Positions 1-8,027 of a stretch of 64,000 nucleotides of DNA are shown one piece after another. Origin of the DNA: Devosia sp. SD17-2 (lineage in GTDB: Bacteria; Pseudomonadota; Alphaproteobacteria; Rhizobiales; Devosiaceae); NCBI RefSeq assembly GCF_029201565.1, contig NZ_CP104002.1:1319001-1383000 (forward strand). Direction: 5' to 3'. The notes under the pieces are model-generated. The model searched no databases and was not told the origin of the DNA. It saw only the letters and a program-made list of their open reading frames with translations. How positions within the stretch are numbered: the first letter of the stretch is position 1; each line of letters opens with the position of its first letter. A program made the position numbers and the translations under genes.

Positions 1-391
1 GCAGCAGCGACCGGGCGGTGTGCAGGCCCTGGTCGATATTGAAGCTGCCGTCGAGCTCGGGGTCGTTGATCAAACCCTTCCAACCAACCGTGGTGCGCGG
101 CTTTTCGAAGTAGACGCGCATGATGATTTCGAGGCGGTCACCGAGACGCTCGCGCAGCGGGGCGAGGCGCTTGGCATAGTCCATGGCAGCGGCCGGATCG
201 TGGATGGAGCAGGGACCAACAATAACGGCCAGGCGATCATCCTTGCCGGTCAAGATATTGTGGAAGTCGTGGCGCGCGGAGAGCACGGTGCGGGTAGCCG
301 CGTCTGTGCGCGGATGCTGGCGCATCACCTCGATGGGCGTGGCGAGGGTCTTGATTTCGGTGATGCGGAGATCGTCGGTGGACTTGAGCAT
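1..391 (-). CDS. aroG: 3-deoxy-7-phosphoheptulonate synthase (class I DAHP synthase), 3' end outside window
   Basis: First enzyme of the shikimate pathway: condenses phosphoenolpyruvate with erythrose-4-phosphate to DAHP, the entry to Trp, Tyr and Phe. The 130 N-terminal residues visible carry class I signatures: GPCSIHDP, a run ending VYFEKPRTTVGWKG, and LINDPELDGSFNI followed by GLHTARSLL. The C-terminal part of the barrel lies beyond the window edge. The ATG at 391 is the first start after an attenuator terminator and a short leader ORF, which indicates control by aromatic amino acid supply. Whether feedback is by Phe, Tyr or Trp cannot be told from this fragment. Confidence 0.93.
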   Translation of the reverse strand, partial: MLKSTDDLRITEIKTLATPIEVMRQHPRTDAATRTVLSARHDFHNILTGKDDRLAVIVGPCSIHDPAAAMDYAKRLAPLRERLGDRLEIIMRVYFEKPRTTVGWKGLINDPELDGSFNIDQGLHTARSLL

Positions 392-429
392 TTTCGTTGG
401 CTTCCTGGGTTATTCAGGAGGCGGCCAAG

Positions 430-457
430 AAAAAAGCCGCCTCGAAAGTCGGGCGGC
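430..457 (-). terminator. Attenuator terminator in the DAHP synthase leader
   Basis: On the minus strand GCCGCC (457-452) pairs with GGCGGC (441-436), extended by CGA/TCG, and is followed by six T (435-430). It lies 40 bp before the aroG start and after the leader ORF stop. The upstream strand of this stem (462-452, AGCCAGCCGCC) can instead pair with GGCGGAGGCT (518-509) inside the leader ORF, giving a mutually exclusive antiterminator. Confidence 0.88.
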
Positions 458-490
458 TGGCTTGCGATTTGGGTCTAATCTTTGTCGGGA

Positions 491-565
491 TCAGGACGCG
501 CGCGCATTAGCCTCCGCCGGGAGCGGATAGCTAAAATACCAGTAAAAGGTGGCTGCGTTGATCAT
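491..565 (-). CDS. Aromatic leader peptide (24 aa) of the DAHP synthase attenuator
   Basis: A 24-codon ORF whose residues 7-13 are FYWYFSY: six of seven are aromatic and all three aromatic amino acids are represented. It sits directly upstream of the terminator at 430-457. Its codons 12-15 (532-523) form the left arm of a 1:2 hairpin with 518-509. A ribosome stalled on the aromatic codons would mask that arm, free 518-509 to pair with 462-452, and prevent termination. There is no Shine-Dalgarno. A plausible promoter places the transcript start on the ATG itself, so the ORF is probably leaderless, as known for trpL of Sinorhizobium. This is inference from sequence. Confidence 0.82.
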   Translation of the reverse strand: MINAATFYWYFSYPLPAEANARAS

Positions 566-601
566 GGCGAGGAAGCTAGCGCCGAGTCTGCGACTTGTCG
601 A
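566..601 (-). promoter_or_regulatory. Putative promoter of the aroG leader transcript
   Basis: On the minus strand TCGACA (601-596) and TAGCTT (578-573) are separated by exactly 17 bp, and the -10 box ends 7 bp before the ATG of the leader peptide at 565. This fits a leaderless mRNA. The hexamers are not perfect, so the assignment is tentative. Confidence 0.45.
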
Positions 602-620
602 GTCCCGACTTTCGTAGGGT

Positions 621-642
621 ATGGCCCGCCGAAGCGGGCCAT
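621..642 (-). terminator. Hairpin after the PPOX-family gene
   Basis: Perfect 9-bp stem ATGGCCCGC/GCGGGCCAT with a UUCG tetraloop on the minus strand, 10 bp past the stop of the gene at 652-1155. There is no T tract, so it may stabilise the 3' end rather than terminate. Confidence 0.5.
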
Positions 643-651
643 GTTCGCGCG

Positions 652-1155
652 TTAGAGCGAGACCTTGGAGTTGTCGCCCATGTCGGGCTTGGCCCCCGTG
701 GCGACGGCAAACAGCATCTTGGCGCCGGCGATGAGGCCATTCGGGCCATCCCAGAGCTCGGCATCTTCGGGCGTTACCGTGATCAGGCGGATCTGAGGAT
801 CGTTCTCGTCATCCCAGAACGCCTTGTCGAAGGCATTCCAGAGATCCTTGATCTTCGCACGGTCATTGGTGACGACCGCCTTGCCCGCAATCACGACATA
901 GCTGTGGTTGGCGTTGTCGGCGAAGCCCAGCGACACATTGGGGAACTTGGCGAGTTCATCGACCTTGCCGGTATCGGCGCTGGTGAGAAAGTAGATCGCG
1001 TTTTCATCGCGCTCTACGCGGGCAGACATCGGACGGCTGGCCTGCTGCTCGCCATTCCACGTCGTGAACATGCAGAAGTCGATGTCGTCAGCCAGTTCCC
1101 AGATGCGGTCGATGGCTTCGTCGCGCGGCAGTGTGGTGTTGTTGTCTACGGCCAT
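652..1155 (-). CDS. Pyridoxamine 5'-phosphate oxidase family protein (general stress protein type)
   Basis: A 167-residue FMN-binding split-barrel protein. The central segment (SARVERDENAIYFLTS, then DELAKFPNVSLGFAD) is typical of the short general-stress PPOX-like proteins rather than of the biosynthetic pdxH enzyme, which is longer. These proteins bind FMN or F420 and are linked to stress; the substrate is unknown. The ATG at 1155 is preceded by AGGAG at good spacing, so the longer reading upstream is rejected. It is monocistronic, transcribed toward the aroG leader. Confidence 0.85.
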   Translation of the reverse strand: MAVDNNTTLPRDEAIDRIWELADDIDFCMFTTWNGEQQASRPMSARVERDENAIYFLTSADTGKVDELAKFPNVSLGFADNANHSYVVIAGKAVVTNDRAKIKDLWNAFDKAFWDDENDPQIRLITVTPEDAELWDGPNGLIAGAKMLFAVATGAKPDMGDNSKVSL

Positions 1156-1251
1156 AGTGAGGCTCCTGATAAGGTCGGGAACCAAACGTTCAGCCAAGAC
1201 AGAAGTTGCCTGACCGCGATCACGCTTCGGCCAGTCTTGTAACGGCGCCCC

Positions 1252-3132
1252 TCAGGTGCGGTTGAAATGGTCGTAGATCAGCTGCGCCATTGCGCTCGAG
1301 ATAGAGGGCACAGCCTGAAGATCGGCGAGGGAGGCGCGGGAGACGGCCTTGGCGGAACCGAAATGGTTGAGCAGCGAGCGTTTCCGCGTGGGGCCAATGC
1401 CTTCGATTTCGTCGAGCGGGTTCTTGATCGTGTCCTTCTTGCGCTTGGCGCGGTGGGTGCCGATGGCAAAGCGGTGGGCTTCGTCGCGCAGGCGCTGGAC
1501 ATAGTAGAGCACGGGATCGCGGTGCGGCAGCATGAAGGCATCGCGGCCTTCCATGAAGAATTTTTCGCGGCCGGCATCACGGTCTTCGCCCTTGGCGATG
1601 CCGATGAAGATCACTTCCTTGGGGAGGTTGAGGGTGGAGATTACTTCGCGCACGGCGCTCATCTGACCGGCACCACCGTCGATGAAGACGAGGTCGGGCC
1701 AATCGGGCATGCCGGTGTTTTCATCCTCGGCGTCGGTGTCGCTTTCGGCGGCGAGGCGGGCAAAGCGGCGGGTCAGCACTTCGCGCATCATGCCGAAGTC
1801 GTCGCCGGCGGAGATGTCGGATTTGATGTTGAAGGTGCGGTAGTGCTTTTTGGAAAAGCCTTCCTCACCGGCAACGACCATGGCGCCGACCATATTGGTG
1901 CCGGAGATGTGGGAGTTGTCGTAGATCTCGATGCGCCGCGGAACGTTTTCCAGCGCGAATGTCTCGGCAACGCCTTCGAGCAGGGCGCGGTGTGAGGCGC
2001 CTTCGGCCAGCTGGCGGCTCAGCGCCTCGCGGGCATTGTTGAGGGCGTGGTTGACGAGGTCGCGCTTCTCGCCGCGCTTGGGCTGCTCGATATAAACCCG
2101 GCGTCCGGCGCGAGAAGAGAGGGCTTCTTCCATGAGTGCGGGTTCGGACAGCTCGTGGCTGATGAGAACCAGCTTGGCAGGCGTGCGGTTTTCATAGAAC
2201 TGGGCGATGAAGGCTTCGAGCACCTCGGCATCGGTAAGGCTTGCATCGGCGCGGGGGCGATAGGGGTAATTGCCCCAGTTCTGATAGGCGCGGAAGAAGA
2301 AGACCTGCACGCAGAATTGGCCGCCTTCGTGATGAATGGCGAAGACGTCGGCTTCTTCGACGGAGCGGGCGGTGGCGTCGCCCTGGCTCTGGATCAGGGC
2401 GAGGGCGGAGAGGCGGTCGCGCAGGAGGGCGGCGCGTTCGAAATCGAGATCCTCGGCGGCCTTGCTCATATCGGCCTGGAGATGTTCCTGGACGCTGCGG
2501 GACTTGCCGGAGAGGAACTGACGGGCATCCTCGACGAGGCCGCCATAGGCTTCCAGGCTAATCTCGCGGGTGCAGGGACCGGCGCAGCGCTTGATCTGGT
2601 ACTGCAGGCACGGGCGGGTGCGGCCGGCGTAAAAACTGTCCGAGCAATTGCGGAGGAGGAAGGCCTTTTGGAGGCTGGCAATGGTGCGGCCGACGGCGGT
2701 GGCCGAGGCGAAGGGCCCAAAATAATGGCCTGGCCGTCTGCGGGAGCCACGATGCTTGGTGAGCTCAGGGGCCTCGTGATCGGTGGCGATCAGGATATAG
2801 GGGAAGCTCTTGTCGTCGCGCAGCAGCACGTTGAAGCGGGGCTTCAGGCGCTTGACCAGATTGGCCTCGAGCAGGAGCGCTTCGGATTCGGTTTCGGTGC
2901 GCACGAATTCCATGCTCACCGTGGCCGCGATCATGCGCTGGATGCGCAGGGGCAGGCCCTCGGGGCGGGTGTAATTGGTGACGCGCGCCTTGAGATTGCG
3001 GGCCTTGCCCACATACATGACCTCGCCCTCCGCATCGAGCATGCGGTAGACGCCCGGCGCTGCCGGGAGGGTACGCACGAAAGCCCGGATGATATCCGGG
3101 CCGGAACGGGGCGGGGTCGGGGTGTCGGTCAT
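1252..3132 (-). CDS. uvrC: Excinuclease ABC subunit C
   Basis: Dual-incision endonuclease of nucleotide excision repair, cutting 3' and then 5' of lesions marked by UvrB. The 626 residues match the usual UvrC length. A GIY-YIG domain is at the N-terminus (PGVYRM near residue 26, [13 protein letters not shown] near 39-51). A UVR segment follows ([12 protein letters not shown]), then the RNase H-like nuclease domain ([29 protein letters not shown]), and a C-terminal helix-hairpin-helix ([13 protein letters not shown]). The start overlaps the stop of the upstream SDR gene (ATGA, 3129-3132), implying translational coupling. Confidence 0.97.
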   Translation of the reverse strand: MTDTPTPPRSGPDIIRAFVRTLPAAPGVYRMLDAEGEVMYVGKARNLKARVTNYTRPEGLPLRIQRMIAATVSMEFVRTETESEALLLEANLVKRLKPRFNVLLRDDKSFPYILIATDHEAPELTKHRGSRRRPGHYFGPFASATAVGRTIASLQKAFLLRNCSDSFYAGRTRPCLQYQIKRCAGPCTREISLEAYGGLVEDARQFLSGKSRSVQEHLQADMSKAAEDLDFERAALLRDRLSALALIQSQGDATARSVEEADVFAIHHEGGQFCVQVFFFRAYQNWGNYPYRPRADASLTDAEVLEAFIAQFYENRTPAKLVLISHELSEPALMEEALSSRAGRRVYIEQPKRGEKRDLVNHALNNAREALSRQLAEGASHRALLEGVAETFALENVPRRIEIYDNSHISGTNMVGAMVVAGEEGFSKKHYRTFNIKSDISAGDDFGMMREVLTRRFARLAAESDTDAEDENTGMPDWPDLVFIDGGAGQMSAVREVISTLNLPKEVIFIGIAKGEDRDAGREKFFMEGRDAFMLPHRDPVLYYVQRLRDEAHRFAIGTHRAKRKKDTIKNPLDEIEGIGPTRKRSLLNHFGSAKAVSRASLADLQAVPSISSAMAQLIYDHFNRT

Positions 3133-3923
3133 TGTCGCGGCGTGGGCCCGCGCTTTGCGGGATATTCGAGATGCTTGCCGCCATCGAGGGCGAGCATCTG
3201 GCCAGTGAAGGCCGGCATGGAGAGGATGGCGAGGACGCCCTGGGCAATGGCTTCGGGGTCGGCGTGGCGCTGCAGCGGGAGGGCCTTTACGCCCTGCTCG
3301 AATTCGGCCTGGGTCTGGCGCGAATGGGGCAGGACGGGGCCGGGACCAATGGCGTTGACGCGGATGGCGGGGGCCAGCGACTGGGCAAGGGTCTGCGTTG
3401 CCGTCCAAAGCACCGACTTGGACAGGGTGTAGCTGAAATAGGCCGGGCTGAGATGAAGCACCCGCTCGTCGATCATGTTGACGATATTTCCCTCGGCGCC
3501 CTCAGGCAGCTGGTTGGCGAAGTCACGTGCCAGGAATATGGGGGCTTCGGCGTGGATCGCAAAATGCTGGTCCCACACATCTTCGTGGATGTCGCGGGCG
3601 CAGTCAGGGTCAAAGACCGAGGCATTGTTGATGAGGGTGGTGAGAGGGCCGAAGAGACCGGCGGACCTGGCGATGACGCCAGCACGGTCGGCGCGATCGC
3701 GAAGGTCGGCCTTGAGGATTTCGGCTCGTCCGCCGGCTGCGCAGATCTCGTCCCTGAGGCATCGGGCGCCATCGGTGCCCGAGCGATAATGAATGATGAC
3801 CGCATGTCCGGATAGCGCCAGGGCGCGCGCGATGGCGGCGCCAATGCGGTCGCTGGCGCCGGTAACGAGCGCGACTGGTGCGTGAATCGAAGCGGAGTGC
3901 GGGTGTGACATTGCGCGGACCAT
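3129..3923 (-). CDS. SDR family oxidoreductase (pteridine reductase/FolM-like)
   Basis: A 264-residue short-chain dehydrogenase: N-terminal NAD(P)-binding TGASDRIG, then INNASVF, then the catalytic Y-x3-K in YFSYTLSK, and a C-terminal [11 protein letters not shown]. The altered TGASDRIG glycine motif with a basic residue after the second strand (HYRSG) is common in pteridine-reductase-like SDRs using NADPH. The substrate is not established here. It overlaps uvrC by 4 bp and forms an operon with it. An alternative ATG is at 3911; neither start has a clear Shine-Dalgarno. Confidence 0.85.
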   Translation of the reverse strand: MVRAMSHPHSASIHAPVALVTGASDRIGAAIARALALSGHAVIIHYRSGTDGARCLRDEICAAGGRAEILKADLRDRADRAGVIARSAGLFGPLTTLINNASVFDPDCARDIHEDVWDQHFAIHAEAPIFLARDFANQLPEGAEGNIVNMIDERVLHLSPAYFSYTLSKSVLWTATQTLAQSLAPAIRVNAIGPGPVLPHSRQTQAEFEQGVKALPLQRHADPEAIAQGVLAILSMPAFTGQMLALDGGKHLEYPAKRGPTPRQ

Positions 3924-4087
3924 AAGACGGTTCGGGCCGTTTCTTCAATCGGGGCGTTGCGTTAAAGGCGTGCCGCTGCTGACACCGGGCGGCAGCATGA
4001 TGGGGCTTTCAGAGGCGCGTGAACGAGAGTAGCGTCGATGCAGGGCGAGACGAGGGGTCGCGCTCACCTTCGGAGGAGGGGGACTAA

Positions 4088-4405
4088 ATGGACATTATCA
4101 TACCCTTATTGGTTCAGCTGATTGCCGGCGGCGCCGGCGGCAATGTGGTTGGTCAACTGGCCAAGTCCATTCAGCTGGGCACAGCTGGCAATACGATTGT
4201 GGGGATTATCGGCGGGCTCGCCGGAACCTGGCTTGCCGGCATTATTCCGGGTCTGAATGGTCTGGTGACCTCTGGCGCGGTCGAGGGGGCCGCCAGCGGT
4301 CTTGATCTGGGCGCTCTGGCCGGACAGGGCGCTACGGGCCTGATCGGCGGCGGGCTGCTGACGGCCATCGTCGGCGCCATCAAGTCGGCCATGGCCAAGG
4401 CCTGA
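4088..4405 (+). CDS. Small glycine/alanine-rich membrane protein, function unknown
   Basis: A 105-residue, highly hydrophobic protein with many GG and GA pairs and only a few charged residues. Two hydrophobic spans are likely (residues 2-18 and 35-60), plus a third near the C-terminus. A strong ribosome site (GGAGGAGGGGG) precedes the ATG, supporting real expression. I do not recognise the family. It stands alone between the uvrC operon (divergent) and a DMT transporter. Confidence 0.75.
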   Translation: MDIIIPLLVQLIAGGAGGNVVGQLAKSIQLGTAGNTIVGIIGGLAGTWLAGIIPGLNGLVTSGAVEGAASGLDLGALAGQGATGLIGGGLLTAIVGAIKSAMAKA

Positions 4406-4422
4406 AAGTGGCGCTAATTGAG

Positions 4423-4456
4423 GCGCGTCCCGCGGGCCGAGAGCTGCGGGACGCGC
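4423..4456 (+). terminator. Strong hairpin between the small membrane protein and the DMT transporter
   Basis: Perfect 11-bp stem GCGCGTCCCGC/GCGGGACGCGC with a 12-nt loop, 18 bp past the stop at 4405. No T tract follows. Confidence 0.45.
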
Positions 4457-4477
4457 TATTGCAGAGATCTTTCCCAT

Positions 4478-5404
4478 ATGTCGACCACTTCACACGATCC
4501 CGGACAGGATGCTGTCGGGCGTGCAATCCTGCTGAACCTGATTACGGTTTGCGTCTTCGGTATCCAGGACGCTTTGTCCAAGGTTCTGGTGCAGGACTAT
4601 TCTCCCTTCCAGGTCATAATGATGCGCTATTGGGGCTTTGCGGCCTTTGCGCTGTTCATCGTGGCGCGACAGGCGCCGCTGCGGCAGGCCCTGCGCTCGC
4701 GCATGCCCAAGCGGCAGGTGCTGCGCGGAGTGCTGCTGATGGTCGACATCTGGGCGGTGGGGCTGGCGCTTCGGACGCTCCAGTTGGGGGAGATGCAGGC
4801 GATCCTCATCATCTACCCGCTGCTGGTGACGCTGTTTGCCATCCCGATCCTCGGCGAGAAGGTCGGCATATTCCGGTTTACGGCCGTGGGTATTGGATTT
4901 TTGGGCGCCATGCTGATCATCCGGCCAGGCGGCGTGCCGCTCGACTGGGGGCTGTTCTTCGCGCTCGTCGCGGCTTCGACATACGCCCTTTACATCGTGG
5001 TGACACGTCAGGTGAGCGCGGTGGACAGCGCTGCCACGAGCCTCACCTATTCGGCGGTGGTCGGGCTGGTCATGTCTGCGGCCGTCGGCGTCTTCTTCTG
5101 GGAGCCGATGGGTTGGGAGGGGCTCGCGCTGGTCGGATTGACCGTCATCACCACCTGCGCCGGGCACGGGGTCATGGTCTATGCGCTGTCCATGGCGCCG
5201 GCCAGCACATTGCAGCCGTTCAATTATTTCTCCCTGCCTTGGGCAATCTTTCTTGGCGCGCTCGTTTTCGGGCACTGGATCGACGCGATTTCGCTGGTGG
5301 GTGCTGCCATTATCGTTGCGGCCGGGCTGGCGGTGATGGCGCGGGAGCGCTTCAAGCGGGTCGATGTCATGACGGCGGAGGCCGCCGTCACCGGCCGCGA
5401 ATAG
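4478..5404 (+). CDS. DMT superfamily transporter (EamA family)
   Basis: A 308-residue inner-membrane protein with about ten hydrophobic segments forming two EamA repeats (roughly residues 20-150 and 165-295). Repeat-end signatures are seen, such as LRTLQLGEMQAILIIYPLLVTLFAIPILGE and the second-half counterpart ending FNYFSLPWAIFLGALVFG. The family exports metabolites or amino acids; the substrate cannot be predicted. The ATG at 4478 was chosen because the EamA fold starts soon after; the upstream extension is non-hydrophobic and without a ribosome site. Confidence 0.88.
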   Translation: MSTTSHDPGQDAVGRAILLNLITVCVFGIQDALSKVLVQDYSPFQVIMMRYWGFAAFALFIVARQAPLRQALRSRMPKRQVLRGVLLMVDIWAVGLALRTLQLGEMQAILIIYPLLVTLFAIPILGEKVGIFRFTAVGIGFLGAMLIIRPGGVPLDWGLFFALVAASTYALYIVVTRQVSAVDSAATSLTYSAVVGLVMSAAVGVFFWEPMGWEGLALVGLTVITTCAGHGVMVYALSMAPASTLQPFNYFSLPWAIFLGALVFGHWIDAISLVGAAIIVAAGLAVMARERFKRVDVMTAEAAVTGRE

Positions 5405-5479
5405 GCCGCTAGCCCATTTGCCGCTTGAAGCAGGCGGCGTTGATGGGCATGTGAGGGATCGAGCCAAGGAGGGGAAGCC

Positions 5480-5917
5480 ATGTTCCTGATTCAGATCGCA
5501 CTGGTGCTGCTGCTTGTCGGCGGTGGCCTGACCCTTCTTACTCAGGGCAAGGCGACCAAGCGGCGCGAAGCGCTGATCATGCGCAGGGTCGACGCCTATA
5601 TCGAGACGATCCGGCGGGATCGGACCAACCCGGCGCTGGTCGCGATGAGCGACAGCGAACTGCGTGACCTGCTGTTTGCCGGGGCGCATAATCTGCGGGC
5701 GGCGACGCAGAAGCGCCTTTGGGTGCTGCTGGGCGTGGGCGCGGCGACCCTTTTCGGTGCAATCCTGATGGGCAGCCAGGATGGCTGGCGTGGCTTTGGC
5801 GCGACGGCGGCCACTGGTGTCGTCGTCGGCTATGGCGTCAGCGAATATCTGGCGCGCCGGGCGCGGGCGCCGCTGGAGCGCCATGGGGTAGACGTCGAGC
5901 GGCTGAGGGTGGAATGA
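5480..5917 (+). CDS. Hypothetical membrane protein
   Basis: A 145-residue protein with an N-terminal transmembrane helix (residues 3-22), a charged middle (residues 25-75) and two more hydrophobic stretches (83-100 and 108-125). AAGGAGGGG precedes the ATG. No family is recognised. Downstream a 9-bp hairpin (5922-5941) separates it from the convergent SH3 gene. Confidence 0.75.
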   Translation: MFLIQIALVLLLVGGGLTLLTQGKATKRREALIMRRVDAYIETIRRDRTNPALVAMSDSELRDLLFAGAHNLRAATQKRLWVLLGVGAATLFGAILMGSQDGWRGFGATAATGVVVGYGVSEYLARRARAPLERHGVDVERLRVE

Positions 5918-5921
5918 CAGA

Positions 5922-5941
5922 CGCCGCCCCGAGGGGCGGCG
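5922..5941. terminator. Hairpin between convergent genes
   Basis: Perfect stem CGCCGCCCC/GGGGCGGCG with a 2-nt loop, located just after the stop of the membrane protein gene and before the stop of the SH3 gene. No T tract on either strand. Confidence 0.4.
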
Positions 5942-5978
5942 CTGAGCGATCGGATTGTCGCTGGAGACGACTGGCGGA

Positions 5979-6416
5979 TCAGTTGTTCATGCAGAAATAG
6001 CCATTGGGGCCATTGAAGCAGAAGCTGGCGCCGGGGCGGCTCGGATAGGGCGGGTAGACCACCGGCGGACGCGGGCGATTATTGCCCCAATGCGGCGGGC
6101 GCGGATTGCCCCAGGCCGGCGGCGGCGGAGACGGGCGATCCCAGCCATCATTGTAGCGGCCGCTGTCGAGATAGTTGGCGGAGACCCAACCGTCGGCGCC
6201 CCGACGCTCAACATAGCACCAGCTGCCGCGACACTGCTGGACGTCAACGCGTTCGCCACGGCGCAGCGCATCGACAATCGCATAGCCCGTGCCGGGGCCG
6301 GAGCGCACATTGACATTGCTGGTGGCGTAAGCGGGAGCGGCCGAGGCCGCTGCGGTGGTCGCCAGCACGGCCAGGGTGGCCAGGCCGGATGCGAGGAGCT
6401 TCCGAGTAAGTGCCAT
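5979..6416 (-). CDS. Exported SH3-domain protein
   Basis: A 145-residue protein: signal peptide (MALTRKLLASGLATLAVLATTAAASAA cleavage region near residue 27) and one bacterial SH3 domain (NVNVRSGPGTGYAIVDALRR, then SWCYVERRGADGWVSANYL). The Pro/Trp/Arg-rich tail holds repeated PPHWGN/PAWGNPR and ends FCFNGPNGYFCMNN. Bacterial SH3 domains of this kind often bind cell wall or peptide ligands in the periplasm. The ATG at 6416 has AGGA upstream. It is one of five SH3 paralogues in the window. Confidence 0.85.
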   Translation of the reverse strand: MALTRKLLASGLATLAVLATTAAASAAPAYATSNVNVRSGPGTGYAIVDALRRGERVDVQQCRGSWCYVERRGADGWVSANYLDSGRYNDGWDRPSPPPPAWGNPRPPHWGNNRPRPPVVYPPYPSRPGASFCFNGPNGYFCMNN

Positions 6417-6551
6417 AGTGGTGTCCTTTCCCTGTGGGTGGCTTGTATTTGCCTGATCACAAGGAAACACCATTGTCGATGAACCCAGACTGAACGGGGT
6501 TTTCAGCAAGTATTGACAGGTTGGGCACTGCCGGCCGCGAGCGGCTCTGCT

Positions 6552-6974
6552 TCAGAAGCGGAGCAGTTCGGCGAAGCGCTTGAGGACAGTGTTGAGCTTC
6601 TTGCGCTGCTTGGGCTTGAGTTCGCCCAGGAGCGCCTCTTCCAACTGTGCCCAGTGTTCGATCAGGCCGGTGCGAATGCGGGCCCCGCGATCGGTGAGCG
6701 CATAGCCGGGGAGCAGCTCCGGGCCAACGGCCTGGCGCGTCACCACATTGCGCTCGACCAGCCGCGAGAGACGGCTTTCGAGCGCTTCGGCGGGAAGACC
6801 CAATTCGCGTGACAGCTCATCCTCGGTGGTGCCGGTTCGGCCCAGGACGAAGAGCACGGCATCATCTCCCGGCTCGAGGCCTTTTTCGACCAGAGGCACG
6901 AGGACGGCCTGGTGGGCCAGTTGCCCGGCCTCGATAAGCCGATAGAGCGCCGAACGGGAGGTGGGTTTGGACAT
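6552..6974 (-). CDS. MarR family transcriptional regulator
   Basis: A 140-residue winged-helix protein. Helix-turn-helix region TEDELSRELGLPAEALESRLSRLVERNVV (residues 50-78) is followed by the wing (LTDRGARI). Dimerising helices lie at both ends, as in MarR proteins. It is divergently transcribed from the LysR gene at 7117. The shared intergenic region (6975-7116) should contain both promoters. The ligand is unknown. Confidence 0.82.
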   Translation of the reverse strand: MSKPTSRSALYRLIEAGQLAHQAVLVPLVEKGLEPGDDAVLFVLGRTGTTEDELSRELGLPAEALESRLSRLVERNVVTRQAVGPELLPGYALTDRGARIRTGLIEHWAQLEEALLGELKPKQRKKLNTVLKRFAELLRF

Positions 6975-7116
6975 AGGCGGGAAAATAGTCCGAACTCCTT
7001 GGCTGCGTCGATGAGGCTTATATCCTATCGTTAATCAGACGGGCACAAGCCGTTATTGTTCACCCCACACAGATGAGTTATGCCTCGATTAGACTGGTTT
7101 GAGTGAACGGACGAAC

Positions 7117-8016
7117 ATGACGCAGGATCTGGCTCGCATACGCGCCTTCGTTCAGGTGTTCGACGCTGGCGGTTTTTCCTCGGCGGCGCGGCAGTTTGGG
7201 CGCTCCAAGGCGCTGCTCAGCAAGTATGTCACCGATCTCGAGGACTATCTCGGGGTCCGGCTGATGAACCGCACCACGCGGAAGTTGAGCCTGACCGAAG
7301 CGGGCGAGGCCTATTATCGCGAGGCGTCGAGCCTGTTGCAGCAGTTGGACGATCTCGACGCGACGATCACCGACCAGACCTCCGAGCCGCGCGGCGTGGT
7401 GCGCGTTTCGGCGCCCCGTAATTTCGGGGAATCGACGCTGGCCCCGGCAATCTTCGAGTTTTTGAAGAAATGCCCCAAGGTGTCGCTCGATCTCCGGCTC
7501 GAGGATCGCTACGTCGATCTCGTCGATGAGGGCGTGGATGTGGCGCTGCGTATCTCGACCTTGGCGGATTCCTCGCTCATCGCCCGCAAGATTGCCGACA
7601 TGCATGTGGTGGTCAGCGCCTCTCCGGATTTTCTAAATTCCATAGAGGTGCCCAAGCACCCCGAAGACCTGCGGCATCTGCCCTGCATTGTCGACGTCAA
7701 TCTGCAGGGGCAGTCGAACTGGCGGTTCACCGAAGGCGGCAAGACCATCTCGGTGCCGGTGAATGGCCCCGTGCGGGTCAATTCCCCGCTGGCGGCGCGA
7801 ACTGCGGCGGTGATGGGTCTTGGTTTCGTCGTATTGCCCTCCTACCTCGCCGAGCCGAAGGTGGCGAGCGGCGAGCTGGTGCCGGTGCTGGTCGATTTTC
7901 TGCCGACCGGCCAGACGCTGCAGGCGGTCTATCCGCATCGGCGGCACCTTGCCGGTAAGGTGAGGGCGCTGATCGACCATCTGGTGGATTGGTTTTCGGT
8001 TCACCCGATCAGTTAG
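7117..8016 (+). CDS. LysR family transcriptional regulator
   Basis: A 299-residue LTTR. N-terminal winged HTH: IRAFVQVFDAGGFSSAARQFGRSKALLSKYVTDLEDYLGVRLMNRTTRKLSLTEAG; then a periplasmic-binding-like effector domain from about residue 90. It belongs to the AaeR/DmlR-like class by the RTTRKLSLTEAGE and RGVVRVSAP signatures. The ATG at 7117 was preferred over a TTG at 7099. It ends 11 bp before the metal exporter gene, so the two are probably cotranscribed. Confidence 0.9.
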   Translation: MTQDLARIRAFVQVFDAGGFSSAARQFGRSKALLSKYVTDLEDYLGVRLMNRTTRKLSLTEAGEAYYREASSLLQQLDDLDATITDQTSEPRGVVRVSAPRNFGESTLAPAIFEFLKKCPKVSLDLRLEDRYVDLVDEGVDVALRISTLADSSLIARKIADMHVVVSASPDFLNSIEVPKHPEDLRHLPCIVDVNLQGQSNWRFTEGGKTISVPVNGPVRVNSPLAARTAAVMGLGFVVLPSYLAEPKVASGELVPVLVDFLPTGQTLQAVYPHRRHLAGKVRALIDHLVDWFSVHPIS

Positions 8017-8027
8017 GGGCTTTCGTT

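Noticed and set aside
595..1242. A 215-codon plus-strand frame opposite the PPOX gene
   Set aside because: It mirrors the minus-strand gene, which has a clear family and ribosome site. Such shadows recur opposite most genes here.
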